DNA of 64,000 bases from Endotrypanum monterogeii (taxonomy: Eukaryota; Euglenozoa; Kinetoplastea; Trypanosomatida; Trypanosomatidae): the NCBI GenBank assembly GCA_000333855.2, contig CM007320.1:3663718-3727717 (forward strand), written 5' to 3'. How positions within the stretch are numbered: the stretch's first letter is position 1; each line of letters begins with the position of its first letter. Positions 38,951-48,828 of this stretch are shown here, piece by piece. A program made the translations under genes and the position numbers. A model generated the notes under the pieces. That model did not search any database. It saw only the letters and a list, made by a program, of their open reading frames with translations, and was not told the DNA's origin.

Positions 38951-39202
38951 GATTAGCGAAGGGGTGCGTGTAACGAGAAAAAGATGGGTTCCTACAGAAT
39001 GTTGCACAAGATCCTTCTTTTTCTACTGGGATTAGTGTAGTAGTGAAAAGCTCTTTTATGCGTGCGGCAAGAATAACGCGTACAGGAAGACGTCAGGCAA
39101 CACGAACGGGGCAATAATTCTCCTTCAACTACAAAACGTGCAGTTCCATGAATAAAGAGAACAAAAAAAAAGGAGGTGCTCATGACATTATAGAACAGAG
39201 CT

Positions 39203-39484
39203 TCAGGATCTTCGCTTTCTTCCGCGCCTGCATGTTCGGGTAAATGCATCTGTGTAATCAATCAATTGGACGTACTCGTCTCCCTCAGCGCAACACAAAC
39301 TCTGGCCTAAAGCACAGGTCAAAAACCACCCTTGGGGCCGAATACGTGCAGACAACGATCTTGACAAGCCCACAACGGCACTGTGACGTCCTTTTTCTTT
39401 CAACACCTCAAACTGACGAGAAATCAGAGCAAAAAAAAACACCAGTACAATAATTAAAACTTTATTTTTGTTTCTCAAGGTCAT
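39203..39484 (-). CDS. Doubtful small ORF with N-terminal hydrophobic segment
   Basis: About 93 aa, starting MTLRNKNKVLIIVLVFFFALIS, which would be a signal peptide or anchor, then a basic Ser/Arg-rich region and an Arg/Lys-rich end. On the coding strand an AAATTACAG lies about 35 nt before the ATG, just after the (TA)n tract. Too short and unlike any known family to be accepted with confidence; it may simply be 3' UTR of the L1-domain gene. Confidence 0.18.
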   Translation of the reverse strand: MTLRNKNKVLIIVLVFFFALISRQFEVLKEKGRHSAVVGLSRSLSARIRPQGWFLTCALGQSLCCAEGDEYVQLIDYTDAFTRTCRRGRKRRS

Positions 39485-39526
39485 AACACCTCTATTAAGC
39501 GACCGCCGCTGGGGCTGTAATTTAAA

Positions 39527-39529
<3 letters not shown>

Positions 39530-39557
<28 letters not shown>
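39530..39557. repeat. (TA)n microsatellite
   Basis: About 14 TA units in the L1-domain to CCT8 spacer. Confidence 0.95.
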
Positions 39558-39560
<3 letters not shown>

Positions 39561-39811
39561 TTAAAAAGTTTAACACCATAACGAATCACACCTCCTCTTT
39601 TACCCTCTGCTCGGCACAAAGGCGCGTTGGAAAAAATGGCGAGAGGTTTTTTTTGTATCTGCTTTGCCGAACACCGAGGGCAGCACACATCCCTAGAGGA
39701 TGGCAATCCACAACGGTGCAACATTGGCGGCGTCTTCGACGCGGCGGCGAAACATTCAACGCAGCAGCAGGCAAGATTTCTCGTGATCCGCACGCCCACG
39801 TTGCGGGAAGG

Positions 39812-40618
39812 TCAGTCCTCCATTTTACTACGCTTCCTGAGTGGCTCTGCGGCCTCTGCGGCCGCCTGAATCTGGAAAACGTGCCCAAAAATAGGCAAGC
39901 CTATGCGCTTGCTGTTTGTACCTGTAGCTGCAACACGAATATGGAGAATATTCTTCAGTGGCGCAGCGTCAGGGTGCTTCACAAATTTATCCAGGAAGGC
40001 TACGATGTTCTCCACAATCTCGTGAGCCTTGAGACCGGTGTGGCCGACACGGCAGGTGACTTGGTTATCGCCGCGGCGCGTCACCACGACAGTGTGGACA
40101 GCTTTTCGTAGCTTTTCGGAGAACTTCCCCTTACTGTTCACCCACACAGGAACCTTGCGGTGCTCAAGAAACTCTCCTGTCAGCTGTCGTGGGTACGTCG
40201 TGAGCCCGAATACGATAAAGTGATCATAGCTCTTGGCGAAGGCACGCACTGCCACAGGGTCGGTGACCTTGGTAGCAAGCTTCCTACTATCGATAACTCG
40301 TCTTACACGCTTAGCGACAGATTCGCCGTCCTCGCTAAGAGCGTACACTAAGTCTTTATACTTCCGCTGCGGTGGCGGAGTGATCAAGCAAAGTGTACCA
40401 CTGAGAGTTTCGTGCGGTACCACAAAGTACAATGGAACACGATGTGCTGGGGGTGCTGCAAGGAAAGTAATCTGGACATCGATCGGGACATTGCAGTTCT
40501 CTCGAGCTGGCGCAAAGAGATCGTTGACGTTGTTGCTTGAAGTCTGCGCAGCATTTTCCGATGTGATGAACGAAACGAGCGTCTTCACAGCCTCCCCAGT
40601 CCGAACGAGGAAACTCAT
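39812..40618 (-). CDS. Ribosomal L1-domain protein (Utp30/RSL1D1-like)
   Basis: 268 aa. The sequence has the ribosomal protein L1 fold pattern: NVPIDVQITFLAAP and VPLYFVVPH strands, a central segment YDHFIVFGLTTYPRQLTGEFLEHRKVPVWVNSKG corresponding to the L1 insert domain, and a return strand GDNQVTCRVGHTGLKAHEIVENIVAFLDKF near the C-terminus, as in L1/L10a. It is longer than uL1/L10a (about 215 aa) and has a basic C-terminal end (LRKRSK), which points to the nucleolar ribosome-biogenesis branch (Utp30, Cic1, RSL1D1) rather than the structural ribosomal protein. The start is ATG 40618 with a clean in-frame context. Confidence 0.8.
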   Translation of the reverse strand: MSFLVRTGEAVKTLVSFITSENAAQTSSNNVNDLFAPARENCNVPIDVQITFLAAPPAHRVPLYFVVPHETLSGTLCLITPPPQRKYKDLVYALSEDGESVAKRVRRVIDSRKLATKVTDPVAVRAFAKSYDHFIVFGLTTYPRQLTGEFLEHRKVPVWVNSKGKFSEKLRKAVHTVVVTRRGDNQVTCRVGHTGLKAHEIVENIVAFLDKFVKHPDAAPLKNILHIRVAATGTNSKRIGLPIFGHVFQIQAAAEAAEPLRKRSKMED

Positions 40619-41410
40619 TTTGATTGACTAGAGCAGCACATCCGCCAACGCTGAAGCAGAAATACAACGCAAAGTGCTTAAGGAAAGGTTAGTAGTGATG
40701 CAGAGTAGGGCGAATACCCAAACGTCAGTGAATCTGTAGATGTAGTGAAAGCCTCTATATCCCCCTCTCGCAAAAGGAATCGCGAGTCGCAAAAAAAAAA
40801 ATGAAAATCCAAAACTCCCAGAGAAGGAAATAGGAAGAAGTAGAATTTGGGAAGAGAGTACGTTACTTCTACGATACAGTCGATTAAGTTTGCTCTCAGT
40901 CACTGGAATGTGATTGGATGCATATCTCCTGTAATCAGGTTTGCATCCCAGTTCACTTTTTCACTGTGTATTTGATGTCGCATCGCCCCACGTTAAGTGG
41001 GGTACGCACAGGGCTGTATTCAGTGGGTAATCATGTCATGTATTTGACCCTCCTGCGCAGAAGCTCCCAGAAGAGAATAAAAAATAATCAATGAACTGTG
41101 AGGAACAAAAAATATATATCATGTTGTCGAGAGGGCTATGATCTTCCCGTCATACGGAATAAGACAGGTGCAACACGAGCCAGTCAATTAGGCGTCGAGC
41201 GCAGCGGCATCGGAGAAGAGCACTCTAACGCCATCTAACCTAATCTTCCTTATCCAGTAACATCGGTAAGTGTATGCCTACCACAAGTCGATCCTCTCAT
41301 TTATAACATGCGCTGAGAGTGTCGACACCAGTGCCGAGACGCCTCGCCCTTCTCTTTCCGCGTTCAGTGTCGTAGTACGCTAGCTGGTTTCGGAGAAGTC
41401 CAGTAATCAC
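40619..41410. other. Spacer between KREPA2 and L1-domain gene
   Basis: 792 bp with an A11 run at 40791-40801 (T tract on the coding strand) and AT-rich sequence around 41090-41130. No coding frame supported. Confidence 0.5.
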
Positions 41411-43318
41411 TCAGTTCAGCTTGGCAATGACTCCAGTTGGAAAAGAAACATAGACAACGGCCGAGCAGTATGTTCTCTGAGTCTTCTTATCCGTGAAGGG
41501 CAAAACGCGCAGCGATCCGCACGCAAACACGTGATCACCATGCACAAGAACGTGGTTGCCAGCTTTCAGTGCATCAGAGCTACAGCGTACAGGAATCACT
41601 TCAGCTTCTTTTTCAGTCGGGTCGGGAACCAGTACAGACAAGTATAATGTACCATCACTCGTAGTTTCTGCTTCCAAAATTCGCCCCGCCACGGTAATGT
41701 TACTCACCGACTGCGCGTACGGTGTCAGCTCAACCTCTGTCCAGGATGACCTCTGCGAAGATGCGCCGAAGGGCGACGTTGTAGTGAGGTCTACTGGACT
41801 GGGTATAAACGCTGGTAAGTCCGGAACCTCGTGTTTTTCAGCCAGTGGTGCCTTCGGCAACTCCTTCCCGTGCTTCGCCTTACTGTGCATTCGAAGGCCA
41901 TAATACGTCGAGAAGCTCTTTTCACAAGTGGTGCACACATGCGTTGGCGTCGGTCTCTCCTCAACCGGCATCTGTGCTGGAGATGCCGACACCGCTGGAA
42001 AAAGCGCGCATTCAGAGCCCACGGCACCGCTGCCCGCTCCGTCCGAGTCCACTGTAGCAAACGGCGAGCTTGGAAAGGGACTCGCGGTGAAGGGGCTCGG
42101 ACCAGCAGATAGCAGGGATGTAGGTACACCTCCAGCATCTGGACCACTGCCACTGGCAGCAGAAACAAATGGTGACGCCTGCGCCGCATAGGAAACTTCG
42201 GATGTACCCCCTACCCCTGGCACGACAGTGGCCGAAGCTGGTAGTTTCCCGGCCGGGCCGAACGGCGAGTACCCTTGTCCCGCAAACGGAAAGTCATTTG
42301 TCCCGGCAAATGGAGAGTCGCTGGCCCCGGTGGCGAATGGAGAGACGACAGTGCTGACCTTAGCTAAAGAATCCTCAGTGGCGCCAGACGTGGTGGACGT
42401 TAAACATGACGGAGTCTGGCCGAAAACTGGAAGCTGACCGAACGGTGTCACCGGGGCGGTTTGCTGCTCAGTCGGCTCCACCCTCGTTTCCGCTCTTACA
42501 ACCCCCTTCGTAAGTTTTCTGAAAAACGGATTCGGGCACCGTGCAGGGCGTAGTGGGCCAAAAGATTCTCTCGATGCCATCGCAAATGCGTCGCTCATAC
42601 TGATGCTGTACATGTGTGCATTATCCACCTTAGATGTGATGGTACCTGCTGCGATGGGACTTAGCCCACAGTTAACGAACGGATTCTCGCCCTCTGGATT
42701 GACAGTATCGTACAGTGGCTCGGCACTGTCCGATTGGCGAGCGGCAAAAACGCGCATCACCATACTGCTGTGAACAAACTGATTCCCCAACTGCTTCACA
42801 CCTATGTCATCCCACAATGAAAGCATCTTCTCCATGACAAGACTTGGTACCTCGCGTTCGGCCTGATGCAGCGGCTTTGGGGCGGGCTTCTCGCGGCGTG
42901 TAGAGCGCTCATGTGCATTGGAAACATGCGGTGAGATGACAGTTGGGGCTTGTGGAGGTGCATTGCGGAGCACACCAACTGGCGTCGAGAGCGCTTGTTC
43001 TTCACCGCGCCCTGGCCCTGCACCCGCTTCTACAACGCCCTCGCTGTTATGAACTTGTTGAAGATGTAACTTGGCTGCCATCTCTAAGCGGAACGCCTTC
43101 TTGCACACACTGCAGTGGAATCGTCGCTCCACAGCGGCACTCTGGTTCCGCACAGCTACTAGGAGGACACTACCCAAGGTGCTGCACCGAGGTGTAACAG
43201 GAGCTAGTGCGCTCGAAGGACGAGCCAATACATAGCGCAGCCGGCGAACCCCGCGGCAGCATGCGGATGCCGCTACAGAGACGCCCATTCGCCTCTGCAT
43301 CCAAGCTACCAACGGCAT
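41411..43318 (-). CDS. KREPA2: RNA-editing complex protein KREPA2 (MP63-like)
   Basis: 635 aa if the first ATG (43318) is used; ATGs at 43300 and 43288 are alternatives, all followed by a basic, Ser/Ala-rich mitochondrial presequence. Zinc finger 1 is C2H2 at about residues 69-90 (FHCSVCKKAF...HLQQVH), finger 2 at about 462-483 (HVCTTCEKSF...HSKAKH), and the C-terminal 105 residues form an OB fold (NITVAGRILEAETTSDGTLYLSVLV..., CGSLRVLPF). Two fingers plus an OB fold define KREPA1-3 of the 20S editosome that inserts and deletes uridines in mitochondrial mRNAs; length and position between CCT8 and the PDI gene indicate KREPA2. The inter-finger linker is disordered and carries about a dozen PF dipeptides, mostly SPF/NPF. 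Confidence 0.88.
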   Translation of the reverse strand: MPLVAWMQRRMGVSVAASACCRGVRRLRYVLARPSSALAPVTPRCSTLGSVLLVAVRNQSAAVERRFHCSVCKKAFRLEMAAKLHLQQVHNSEGVVEAGAGPGRGEEQALSTPVGVLRNAPPQAPTVISPHVSNAHERSTRREKPAPKPLHQAEREVPSLVMEKMLSLWDDIGVKQLGNQFVHSSMVMRVFAARQSDSAEPLYDTVNPEGENPFVNCGLSPIAAGTITSKVDNAHMYSISMSDAFAMASRESFGPLRPARCPNPFFRKLTKGVVRAETRVEPTEQQTAPVTPFGQLPVFGQTPSCLTSTTSGATEDSLAKVSTVVSPFATGASDSPFAGTNDFPFAGQGYSPFGPAGKLPASATVVPGVGGTSEVSYAAQASPFVSAASGSGPDAGGVPTSLLSAGPSPFTASPFPSSPFATVDSDGAGSGAVGSECALFPAVSASPAQMPVEERPTPTHVCTTCEKSFSTYYGLRMHSKAKHGKELPKAPLAEKHEVPDLPAFIPSPVDLTTTSPFGASSQRSSWTEVELTPYAQSVSNITVAGRILEAETTSDGTLYLSVLVPDPTEKEAEVIPVRCSSDALKAGNHVLVHGDHVFACGSLRVLPFTDKKTQRTYCSAVVYVSFPTGVIAKLN

Positions 43319-43749
43319 TGAAATAAATAAAACAGAAATGACAGAAGGCGAAAATGTATGTGCTATGAGCAAGACTTCGGATTCATGTCTGCCATCCGGA
43401 AAATGTGATACTAACAATCCAAGTATAACAGGTGAGAACAAGACGTGAAGGCTGAGAAACAAAGGATTCGTAACGATGCAGAAAAAGGAGGATTAGAGGG
43501 GATAGTGAAACGACGTTGGAAAAGTCAGTCGTCGTCAACTCGAGTCAGTGCCTCAGTCAGCGCTGAAAATACCACCCTGGTACACCAGAAAAAGAGTGAG
43601 GGGTGCGACGGTCTCCGTGCCGCAGAACACCAAATGATTCCAGATCTTACTCTTCTTAACCTGGCGCTTTTTCATCAACGGTGAAAAAACTCGTAATTCG
43701 CCGAAAAATAGAAGCAGGACCGCACTCCAGAAAAGGCGGTCGCAACTAG
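43319..43749. other. Spacer between OB-fold gene and KREPA2
   Basis: 431 bp. T-rich coding-strand stretches lie just upstream of 43318, but no AG falls cleanly between tract and first ATG, which leaves the KREPA2 start open. No coding frame supported. Confidence 0.5.
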
Positions 43750-44157
43750 CTAACCCAGTCGAGCGACCGATACAATCGAGCCCAGTGAATCCGTCACCAG
43801 CAACTCGGTGGTGGTGAAGTAAGTGCCATGAACTGGTATATATCTCGGCTTGTGGATGAGCTTAGATACAACGTGTACGAGCTCCCCCTCCCTCAAATTT
43901 GCAAAGCAGTAACCTGCCATGGCTGTTCCTCGGCACCGCAGGCAAAACACCTGCTGCGACGCAAGTGCGCCCGGTGTTGGAGGCCAGCGCGTAGGGCCGC
44001 CGAACTCCGTCAAAAGCAGCTTGCATAACCACTCCGGTTCCCCTTGGATCACACCACGACTGGGGTTGCGTATAACACCAACACAGGCGTGAATAGACAG
44101 CTCCCCAATCAAAGAAAGCCCCCCGCTACCCCGCCGTAGTAGCTTTGCCGCACGCAT
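43750..44157 (-). CDS. Small mitochondrial OB-fold (SSB-like) protein
   Basis: 135 aa. After a basic presequence (MRAAKLLRRGSGG) the sequence reads as a single-strand-binding OB fold: strand ELSIHACVGVIRNPSRG, strands around WLCKLLLTEF and FCLRCRG, then YCFANLREGELVHVVSKLIHKPRYIPVHGTYFTTTELLV, which follows the SSB pattern of G-x-x-V-x-V-x-G/K-L...E-L-x-V. The longer frame would prepend 55 residues; I chose ATG 44157 because the T/C tract and first AG lie between. It is probably a mitochondrial ssDNA- or RNA-binding protein. It lies directly upstream of KREPA2, another OB-fold mitochondrial protein, though adjacency in a polycistron is weak evidence of joint function. Confidence 0.6.
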   Translation of the reverse strand: MRAAKLLRRGSGGLSLIGELSIHACVGVIRNPSRGVIQGEPEWLCKLLLTEFGGPTRWPPTPGALASQQVFCLRCRGTAMAGYCFANLREGELVHVVSKLIHKPRYIPVHGTYFTTTELLVTDSLGSIVSVARLG

Positions 44158-44968
44158 ACCCGCCCAGCGCTCCACCGCAGAGTCCGCGAGCACAGAGTAC
44201 CAAATTGTGAACACGCACCGCGCGCGCAAAAGGAGAAAAGACAAAGCAGGGTAAGAAAAATGAGAAAGAATGAAAACGGAATTACCAGAAAAAAAAGGTG
44301 GAGGCAATAGATGCGCCCCCAAACCTCATGACATCGAGTGGGGAGTTCTCTCGGTCACTTGCATATCTCAACACAAGCGACCATGGTGGAAAAATCATGC
44401 GCTGATCCTACACTCGGCGGAAATCCCAGTGAACTCGGAAGCCTGACCTACCGTGCAGAAAAGTGCGCCGTAGGGAAAAAAAAGACCCACCCCAATACGC
44501 CGTAATACCCGACGACACTCCCTGCATCGCCTACGCATTATCACTAATACATCCCTTCTATTTTGCGTGTGTCCTTTGTCCTTTTTGCACTGTTAGAGAG
44601 CCCAAATAAATGATGAGTGCCGAAAGAAATGAAAAACAAATTGAGGAGTCGAGTCACGCCGCTCCGACTGACATATTGATCTACCAAGAATCCCCTCCGG
44701 ATTGTGTCGACGAAGCTCCAAGAAAAAGCCGACTGCACTTGAAAATATGCTTTCACTTGGTAAACAAACATTAGCACACAATGATCAAATCTTCAGACGA
44801 AGATGCTTTTTTACAGACTTTCAAGAAGAAAAATTATCCACGGAGGAGGAGTGGAATATGACAGCACTCAGCACTTTTTTTTCTTTTGCACTCCACGAAG
44901 AAATAAAAACGAACGTGAAAGTAAATAATAATATTCAAAATAATTGTGAACACCAAAAGCATTACACC
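44158..44968. other. Spacer between PDI and OB-fold genes
   Basis: 811 bp with the long T/C tract of the OB-fold gene (about 44220-44290) and AT-rich sequence near 44880-44950, the 3' flank of the PDI gene. No coding frame supported. Confidence 0.5.
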
Positions 44969-46399
44969 CTACAAGTCAGCCTCGTCGACGTTCGCTGATT
45001 TGCTGGACGGAGCCGCAGAGGGGATCATGTGCGATTTCACAAAGGCCGCGAGATCCTCCGCAGTGCGAGCTCCTTCGTATGTAATAGGCTCCTTTCCAGT
45101 TGGGATGAAATAGAGCGTAGGATAACCAGTGACCTCGAATTTCGTGCGATCAAAGTCGTTCTTTGTGGCATCAAACTTTGCGATGACAACGTCCTCAGTC
45201 TCGAGATCCTTGGCCAACTGCTCGTATACCGGATGCAGCTTCTGGCAGTGCCCGCACCAAGGCGCGTAGAAGAACAACAACACATTCCGCGTGCCATCAG
45301 TGTACTTCTCCAGCGTATCACCTACAACCGTGGTGAGGCCGTCCACTGTTTCTTTTTCAGGAATAGGCTCGGTCATCAGCACCTGCACCGTCTCGCCCTT
45401 CAAGTATTTTTCGATAAAGTCGGAAACGGACTCACTGGTGACGGGGGTGTCGAGTGGCATAATATGATGCTTCCGCTCATAGTCGACCACAAGCACTGGG
45501 AACGGCGTGTCCTTAGGAACGCCGAGCTGAAGCGAAACCGCACGGTACTGATCACCGTCGATGAATGTCAGCAAAACCTGTGAGCGAAACTTCTTTCCCA
45601 CTGCCACCAGAGACTCCTTCAGAGTTGCATCTGTATTCTTGTCAACGAACACCCACCCAAGAGGCCTCAAAGCGTTCAACTTCATGTACTTCTGGAAGCT
45701 CGCAGAGTTCAGCTCGCCAAAGTAGTCGATTGAGGCAAGCGAGAGAAAAGATGTCAGGTCGTCACTCGTCATGGGAATGGAACCAGTGTATGCTTCGCGC
45801 TCGGAGCCCTTGCGGTACACCGTGAGAGATTCCATCGCATCCTCTGGAAGTATGGATGCGTCCTTCACCAGTGCGAACCTCATATCCATGCGGAAAGTGT
45901 CACCAACACGCGCCACCAGTGACGCAATCTCCGAAGTAGAGCTCGCTGTCTTCACCACACACACAGGAAGGTCCTGCTTCTTGAGTTCCTCCAGATCCTC
46001 ACTCTTCTCAATCTCCACTATCAGCGGGCTAGCCAGCGCCTTCATGAATGACGTGATGCCTTCAGCATTGCGGGGACCACTGTAGTCCATGACCTTTTCG
46101 CCATTTCGAAAGACGTACAGAGTGGGAAACCCCTTGATTTCGTACTTCTTGGCCAGCTCCTCCTCTTGGGTACAGTCGACCTTCGCCAGTGTCGCAACAC
46201 CGGACAGCATATCAGCTGCTTTCTCGAACTCCGGTGCCAGAGTTTTACAATGGCCACACCACGGTGCATAAAATTTCACCAACGTGATCTCACCGCTGAC
46301 AACTTTGTCAAAGTTGTCTTTGGAAGCCACTTGCACCTCGGCAGATACACCGCAAAGGAGAAGCGCGCACAAGGCGACAACAAGGTAAAGGCGCCGCAT
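44969..46399 (-). CDS. PDI2: Protein disulfide isomerase, two thioredoxin active sites
   Basis: 476 aa ER oxidoreductase. A cleavable signal peptide (about residues 1-20, LYLVVALCALLLCGVSA) leads into domain a with WCGHC at 47-51, two catalytically silent middle domains (about 130-340), and domain a' with a second WCGHC (CGHC at 382-385). The C-terminal EADL is a KDEL-type ER retrieval signal of the variant used in kinetoplastids. Architecture a-b-b'-a' and length are those of classical PDI. The start is ATG 46399; the longer frame begins with TTG upstream of the CATAG acceptor. The orthologue in T. brucei is PDI2 (bloodstream-specific protein 2), to my recollection a near neighbour of KREPA2. 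Confidence 0.95.
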   Translation of the reverse strand: MRRLYLVVALCALLLCGVSAEVQVASKDNFDKVVSGEITLVKFYAPWCGHCKTLAPEFEKAADMLSGVATLAKVDCTQEEELAKKYEIKGFPTLYVFRNGEKVMDYSGPRNAEGITSFMKALASPLIVEIEKSEDLEELKKQDLPVCVVKTASSTSEIASLVARVGDTFRMDMRFALVKDASILPEDAMESLTVYRKGSEREAYTGSIPMTSDDLTSFLSLASIDYFGELNSASFQKYMKLNALRPLGWVFVDKNTDATLKESLVAVGKKFRSQVLLTFIDGDQYRAVSLQLGVPKDTPFPVLVVDYERKHHIMPLDTPVTSESVSDFIEKYLKGETVQVLMTEPIPEKETVDGLTTVVGDTLEKYTDGTRNVLLFFYAPWCGHCQKLHPVYEQLAKDLETEDVVIAKFDATKNDFDRTKFEVTGYPTLYFIPTGKEPITYEGARTAEDLAAFVKSHMIPSAAPSSKSANVDEADL

Positions 46400-46446
46400 T
46401 TTGTTTCCGAACCACCAAACAAAATAAATGAATGTTTTTTTTTTAT

Positions 46447-46485
46447 CTATGTGACGCAGCAAAGTAAATAAAGAAAACTAGAGGG
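46447..46485 (-). promoter_or_regulatory. Pyrimidine tract and acceptor, PDI gene
   Basis: Minus strand: T/C-rich run ending CACATAG, AG at 46448-46447; predicted 5' UTR is 47 nt including an A11 run. Confidence 0.55.
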
Positions 46486-46932
46486 ACTTTGGACTCTGCA
46501 CGACCGCGTAAAGCAAACCGAAGGTACTGAAATGAAGTTTGTTTCAACAAATATATCAACTAGACGGGAAGTGGGACGGGAAGCAAGTGAAAGACCAGTA
46601 GAGGTGCAGAGTTGTGAACTATTCTCGAGATGGCAATACAGATAGAATCGGTGATGTCGCTTATCCTTTACTCCACACAGGAATTCAGCGCAAGAGTGAG
46701 AAGCACCCTGGTTCTCCCGGAAGTATAATTCCGAAAACGGCAACTTCATCGTCAGTTGCACGCGGCCTCAGAAAGACAGTGTTGCGTCTCAACAGTAGAC
46801 ATTAGAGTTAGTGAAACGGAGAAGAGCCTTGCGATGCAGCACGCATCCACCCTAACTCTCATTGGGGAAGACGCACAATCGACCACGTGTTCACGTGCAA
46901 CTCTACCTTACAAAGGACATTCAATGCACAAA

Positions 46933-46934
<2 letters not shown>

Positions 46935-46962
<28 letters not shown>
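46935..46962. repeat. (TA)n microsatellite
   Basis: About 14 TA units upstream of the PDI gene. Confidence 0.95.
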
Positions 46963-46969
<7 letters not shown>

Positions 46970-47625
46970 TTATTATCGCAGCGGAATGCGAAGATGTTCA
47001 TATCAGATACTTCAACTTGATTATTATCATTTTCGATACTCTTGTTGTACTCGGAAGAAGTGATTCACATAGTATGCACACCGTGAAGTATCATAATAGG
47101 TCTGGATATTGTGCGGCAGAGATGAGAGGAAAACCCGCAAACACACAAAAACACTGATATATATTTTGTCTTTTCGAGCTTCCACGAGTGACTTTGTGTG
47201 ACAAGAAAAGTAGCCTTCATCAGCAGCTTCAACCTAGATTGATGGCGCACTTCCATTCACGGAGAGCTGGGTTGAGGTTGGTAACGAAGCAGTACCTTCC
47301 CCATACCCAAGAGTACGTTTTACGTTGGAGACCAAGAAAAGTTGGAGTAGAAAAGCCGGGAAAAGCTTTTTTATAAAAATGTAAATCTCCTCAGTGAGTA
47401 CATTGTCAGTCTTGACAGCAGAAAAACATATAAAAAACAAAGGTGAACGCATTTATCGATGTTAACTCTATGCATTCCGGTCGCCAACCGACCAAGAAAA
47501 AAATTTTAACCCATAAAAAAAAAAAACTACAGTTTCTTTTTTGCTTCAAAGACTTAATAGATCCCTAGAAGTCAAACGGCATAGTAGCGGGGCATTAGGA
47601 TACTCACTCGAGCTCAAAACCGAAT

Positions 47626-48828
47626 CTACTTATCCTTTGTATTTTTTTCTGCATTCACAGCGGGCGTAGTCGAAACCCGGTATACAACATCGAAGTTCAT
47701 CTTCATTATTCTCCACACACCCTCAACGTGAAACGAAAGCCCGTTTTCCTCCGAAAACTTGCGCAGAATTCGCCGCGCCTCCGGGTACCGGTAGCGGGGA
47801 ACCGTTGGGAGAAGATGATGCTCCAGCTGATACTGCATCCCTCCAAAGAACCACTCAAGGAAAAAGTTGGAGCAATGCACTCCGCGGGTGGCACGATACT
47901 GATCTACAATGTAGTTATAAGGCTCGTCATGCTCAATCATCTCCTCGGTCTGGTGATTCGCAGTCACAACCACTGCAACACAAAAACCCCCAAGGATTAC
48001 ACTTCCCAAGGAAACCTTCCAGGGCAGCAGTGCTAGCCAGAGGTAATTGAGCGCCATCAAAAACAACTCGATCCTGTTGCCACTGCCTAGAGCAAAACGT
48101 AGCGATTGTATTCTCCACGAAACGTAGAGAAGGGCATACGCCACTGGGTAGAAAATGTACTGATAGGGGCGGTACGATGAGTCCTCGGAAACATCTGGCA
48201 CCCAGAGAAACAAAATAGGTTCATTGTGAATGTCAGCATCCATACCTTTCCGGTTCACGAACACATGATGGCTGTTGTGCTTGTTTGACCACCATTCCAC
48301 GGAGAAGGCATTAATCAAGCCTCCAAAAGTCTTTGCGAGCAAGCGAGCAAAGCGACCCCGAGCATGAACGTAGTCGTGTGCTAGCCAGCCTCCTTGCTGC
48401 ATGCCCAATCCGACCAAAATCGTTCCGAGCAGAGGGCACGTGTAGCTTAGGTACGTCCCTATAATGCAGAGAAAGATCACAGGGAGAATATTGCGCACGA
48501 AGTCAATCACCCATATCCTCTCGAACCACCCCTCGCATCGCAACTGTTGAACGAGTCTCTCAAACTTCAGTGAAACATCGTCGCGAGGCCCATCGCCCTC
48601 CTTCAAAGGCAGAGCCTTCATGCGCTTTAGCTTCTGTATCGCCTCCTTCGAGTGCAGCGAGTAGAAGGCATCTGTGGCATCCTTTCCATGAAATTCGTCG
48701 CACATCTGAGCGCCACCAGGGTGTGAATTCCGCCAAGAAGTGCAGTCATACCAATTGTCACCAATACGCATCACGCACTTTGGCAACGGGCTGCGATACG
48801 CGTACGGAGGAGTAAGCTCAAAGACCAT
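47626..48828 (-). CDS. Cytochrome-b5-fused front-end fatty-acid desaturase
   Basis: 400 aa membrane enzyme that inserts a double bond between an existing one and the carboxyl end of polyunsaturated acyl chains. A cytochrome b5 domain with HPGG (36-39) and a second haem-ligand candidate in FYSLHS (about 55-60) is followed by the three histidine boxes: HDYVH (151-155), HNSHH (184-188) and QLEHH (334-338). The Q in the third box is the hallmark of front-end desaturases. Hydrophobic pairs lie at about 110-150 and 225-285. Regiospecificity (delta-4, -5 or -6) cannot be read off; Leishmania encodes all three types and T. brucei fewer. The C-terminus ends KNTKDK. The start is ATG 48828. Confidence 0.92.
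   Translation of the reverse strand: MVFELTPPYAYRSPLPKCVMRIGDNWYDCTSWRNSHPGGAQMCDEFHGKDATDAFYSLHSKEAIQKLKRMKALPLKEGDGPRDDVSLKFERLVQQLRCEGWFERIWVIDFVRNILPVIFLCIIGTYLSYTCPLLGTILVGLGMQQGGWLAHDYVHARGRFARLLAKTFGGLINAFSVEWWSNKHNSHHVFVNRKGMDADIHNEPILFLWVPDVSEDSSYRPYQYIFYPVAYALLYVSWRIQSLRFALGSGNRIELFLMALNYLWLALLPWKVSLGSVILGGFCVAVVVTANHQTEEMIEHDEPYNYIVDQYRATRGVHCSNFFLEWFFGGMQYQLEHHLLPTVPRYRYPEARRILRKFSEENGLSFHVEGVWRIMKMNFDVVYRVSTTPAVNAEKNTKDK

Larger units (their letters stand above)
38951..39811. other. Spacer between L1-domain gene and CCT8
   Basis: 861 bp with (TA)n at 39530-39557 and A-rich coding-strand stretches. One ATG-started 93-codon minus-strand frame (39203-39484) is noted separately. Nothing else seen. 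Confidence 0.5.
46400..47625. other. Spacer between desaturase and PDI genes
   Basis: 1226 bp, AT-rich, with (TA)n at 46935-46962 and A-rich runs near 47515-47526. A 133-codon plus-strand frame (46756-47157) runs through the TA tract and is not a gene. Nothing else seen. Confidence 0.5.

Noticed and set aside
46756..47157. 133-codon plus-strand frame
   Set aside because: Runs through the (TA)n tract, giving an artefactual IYIYIY stretch, and opposes transcription.
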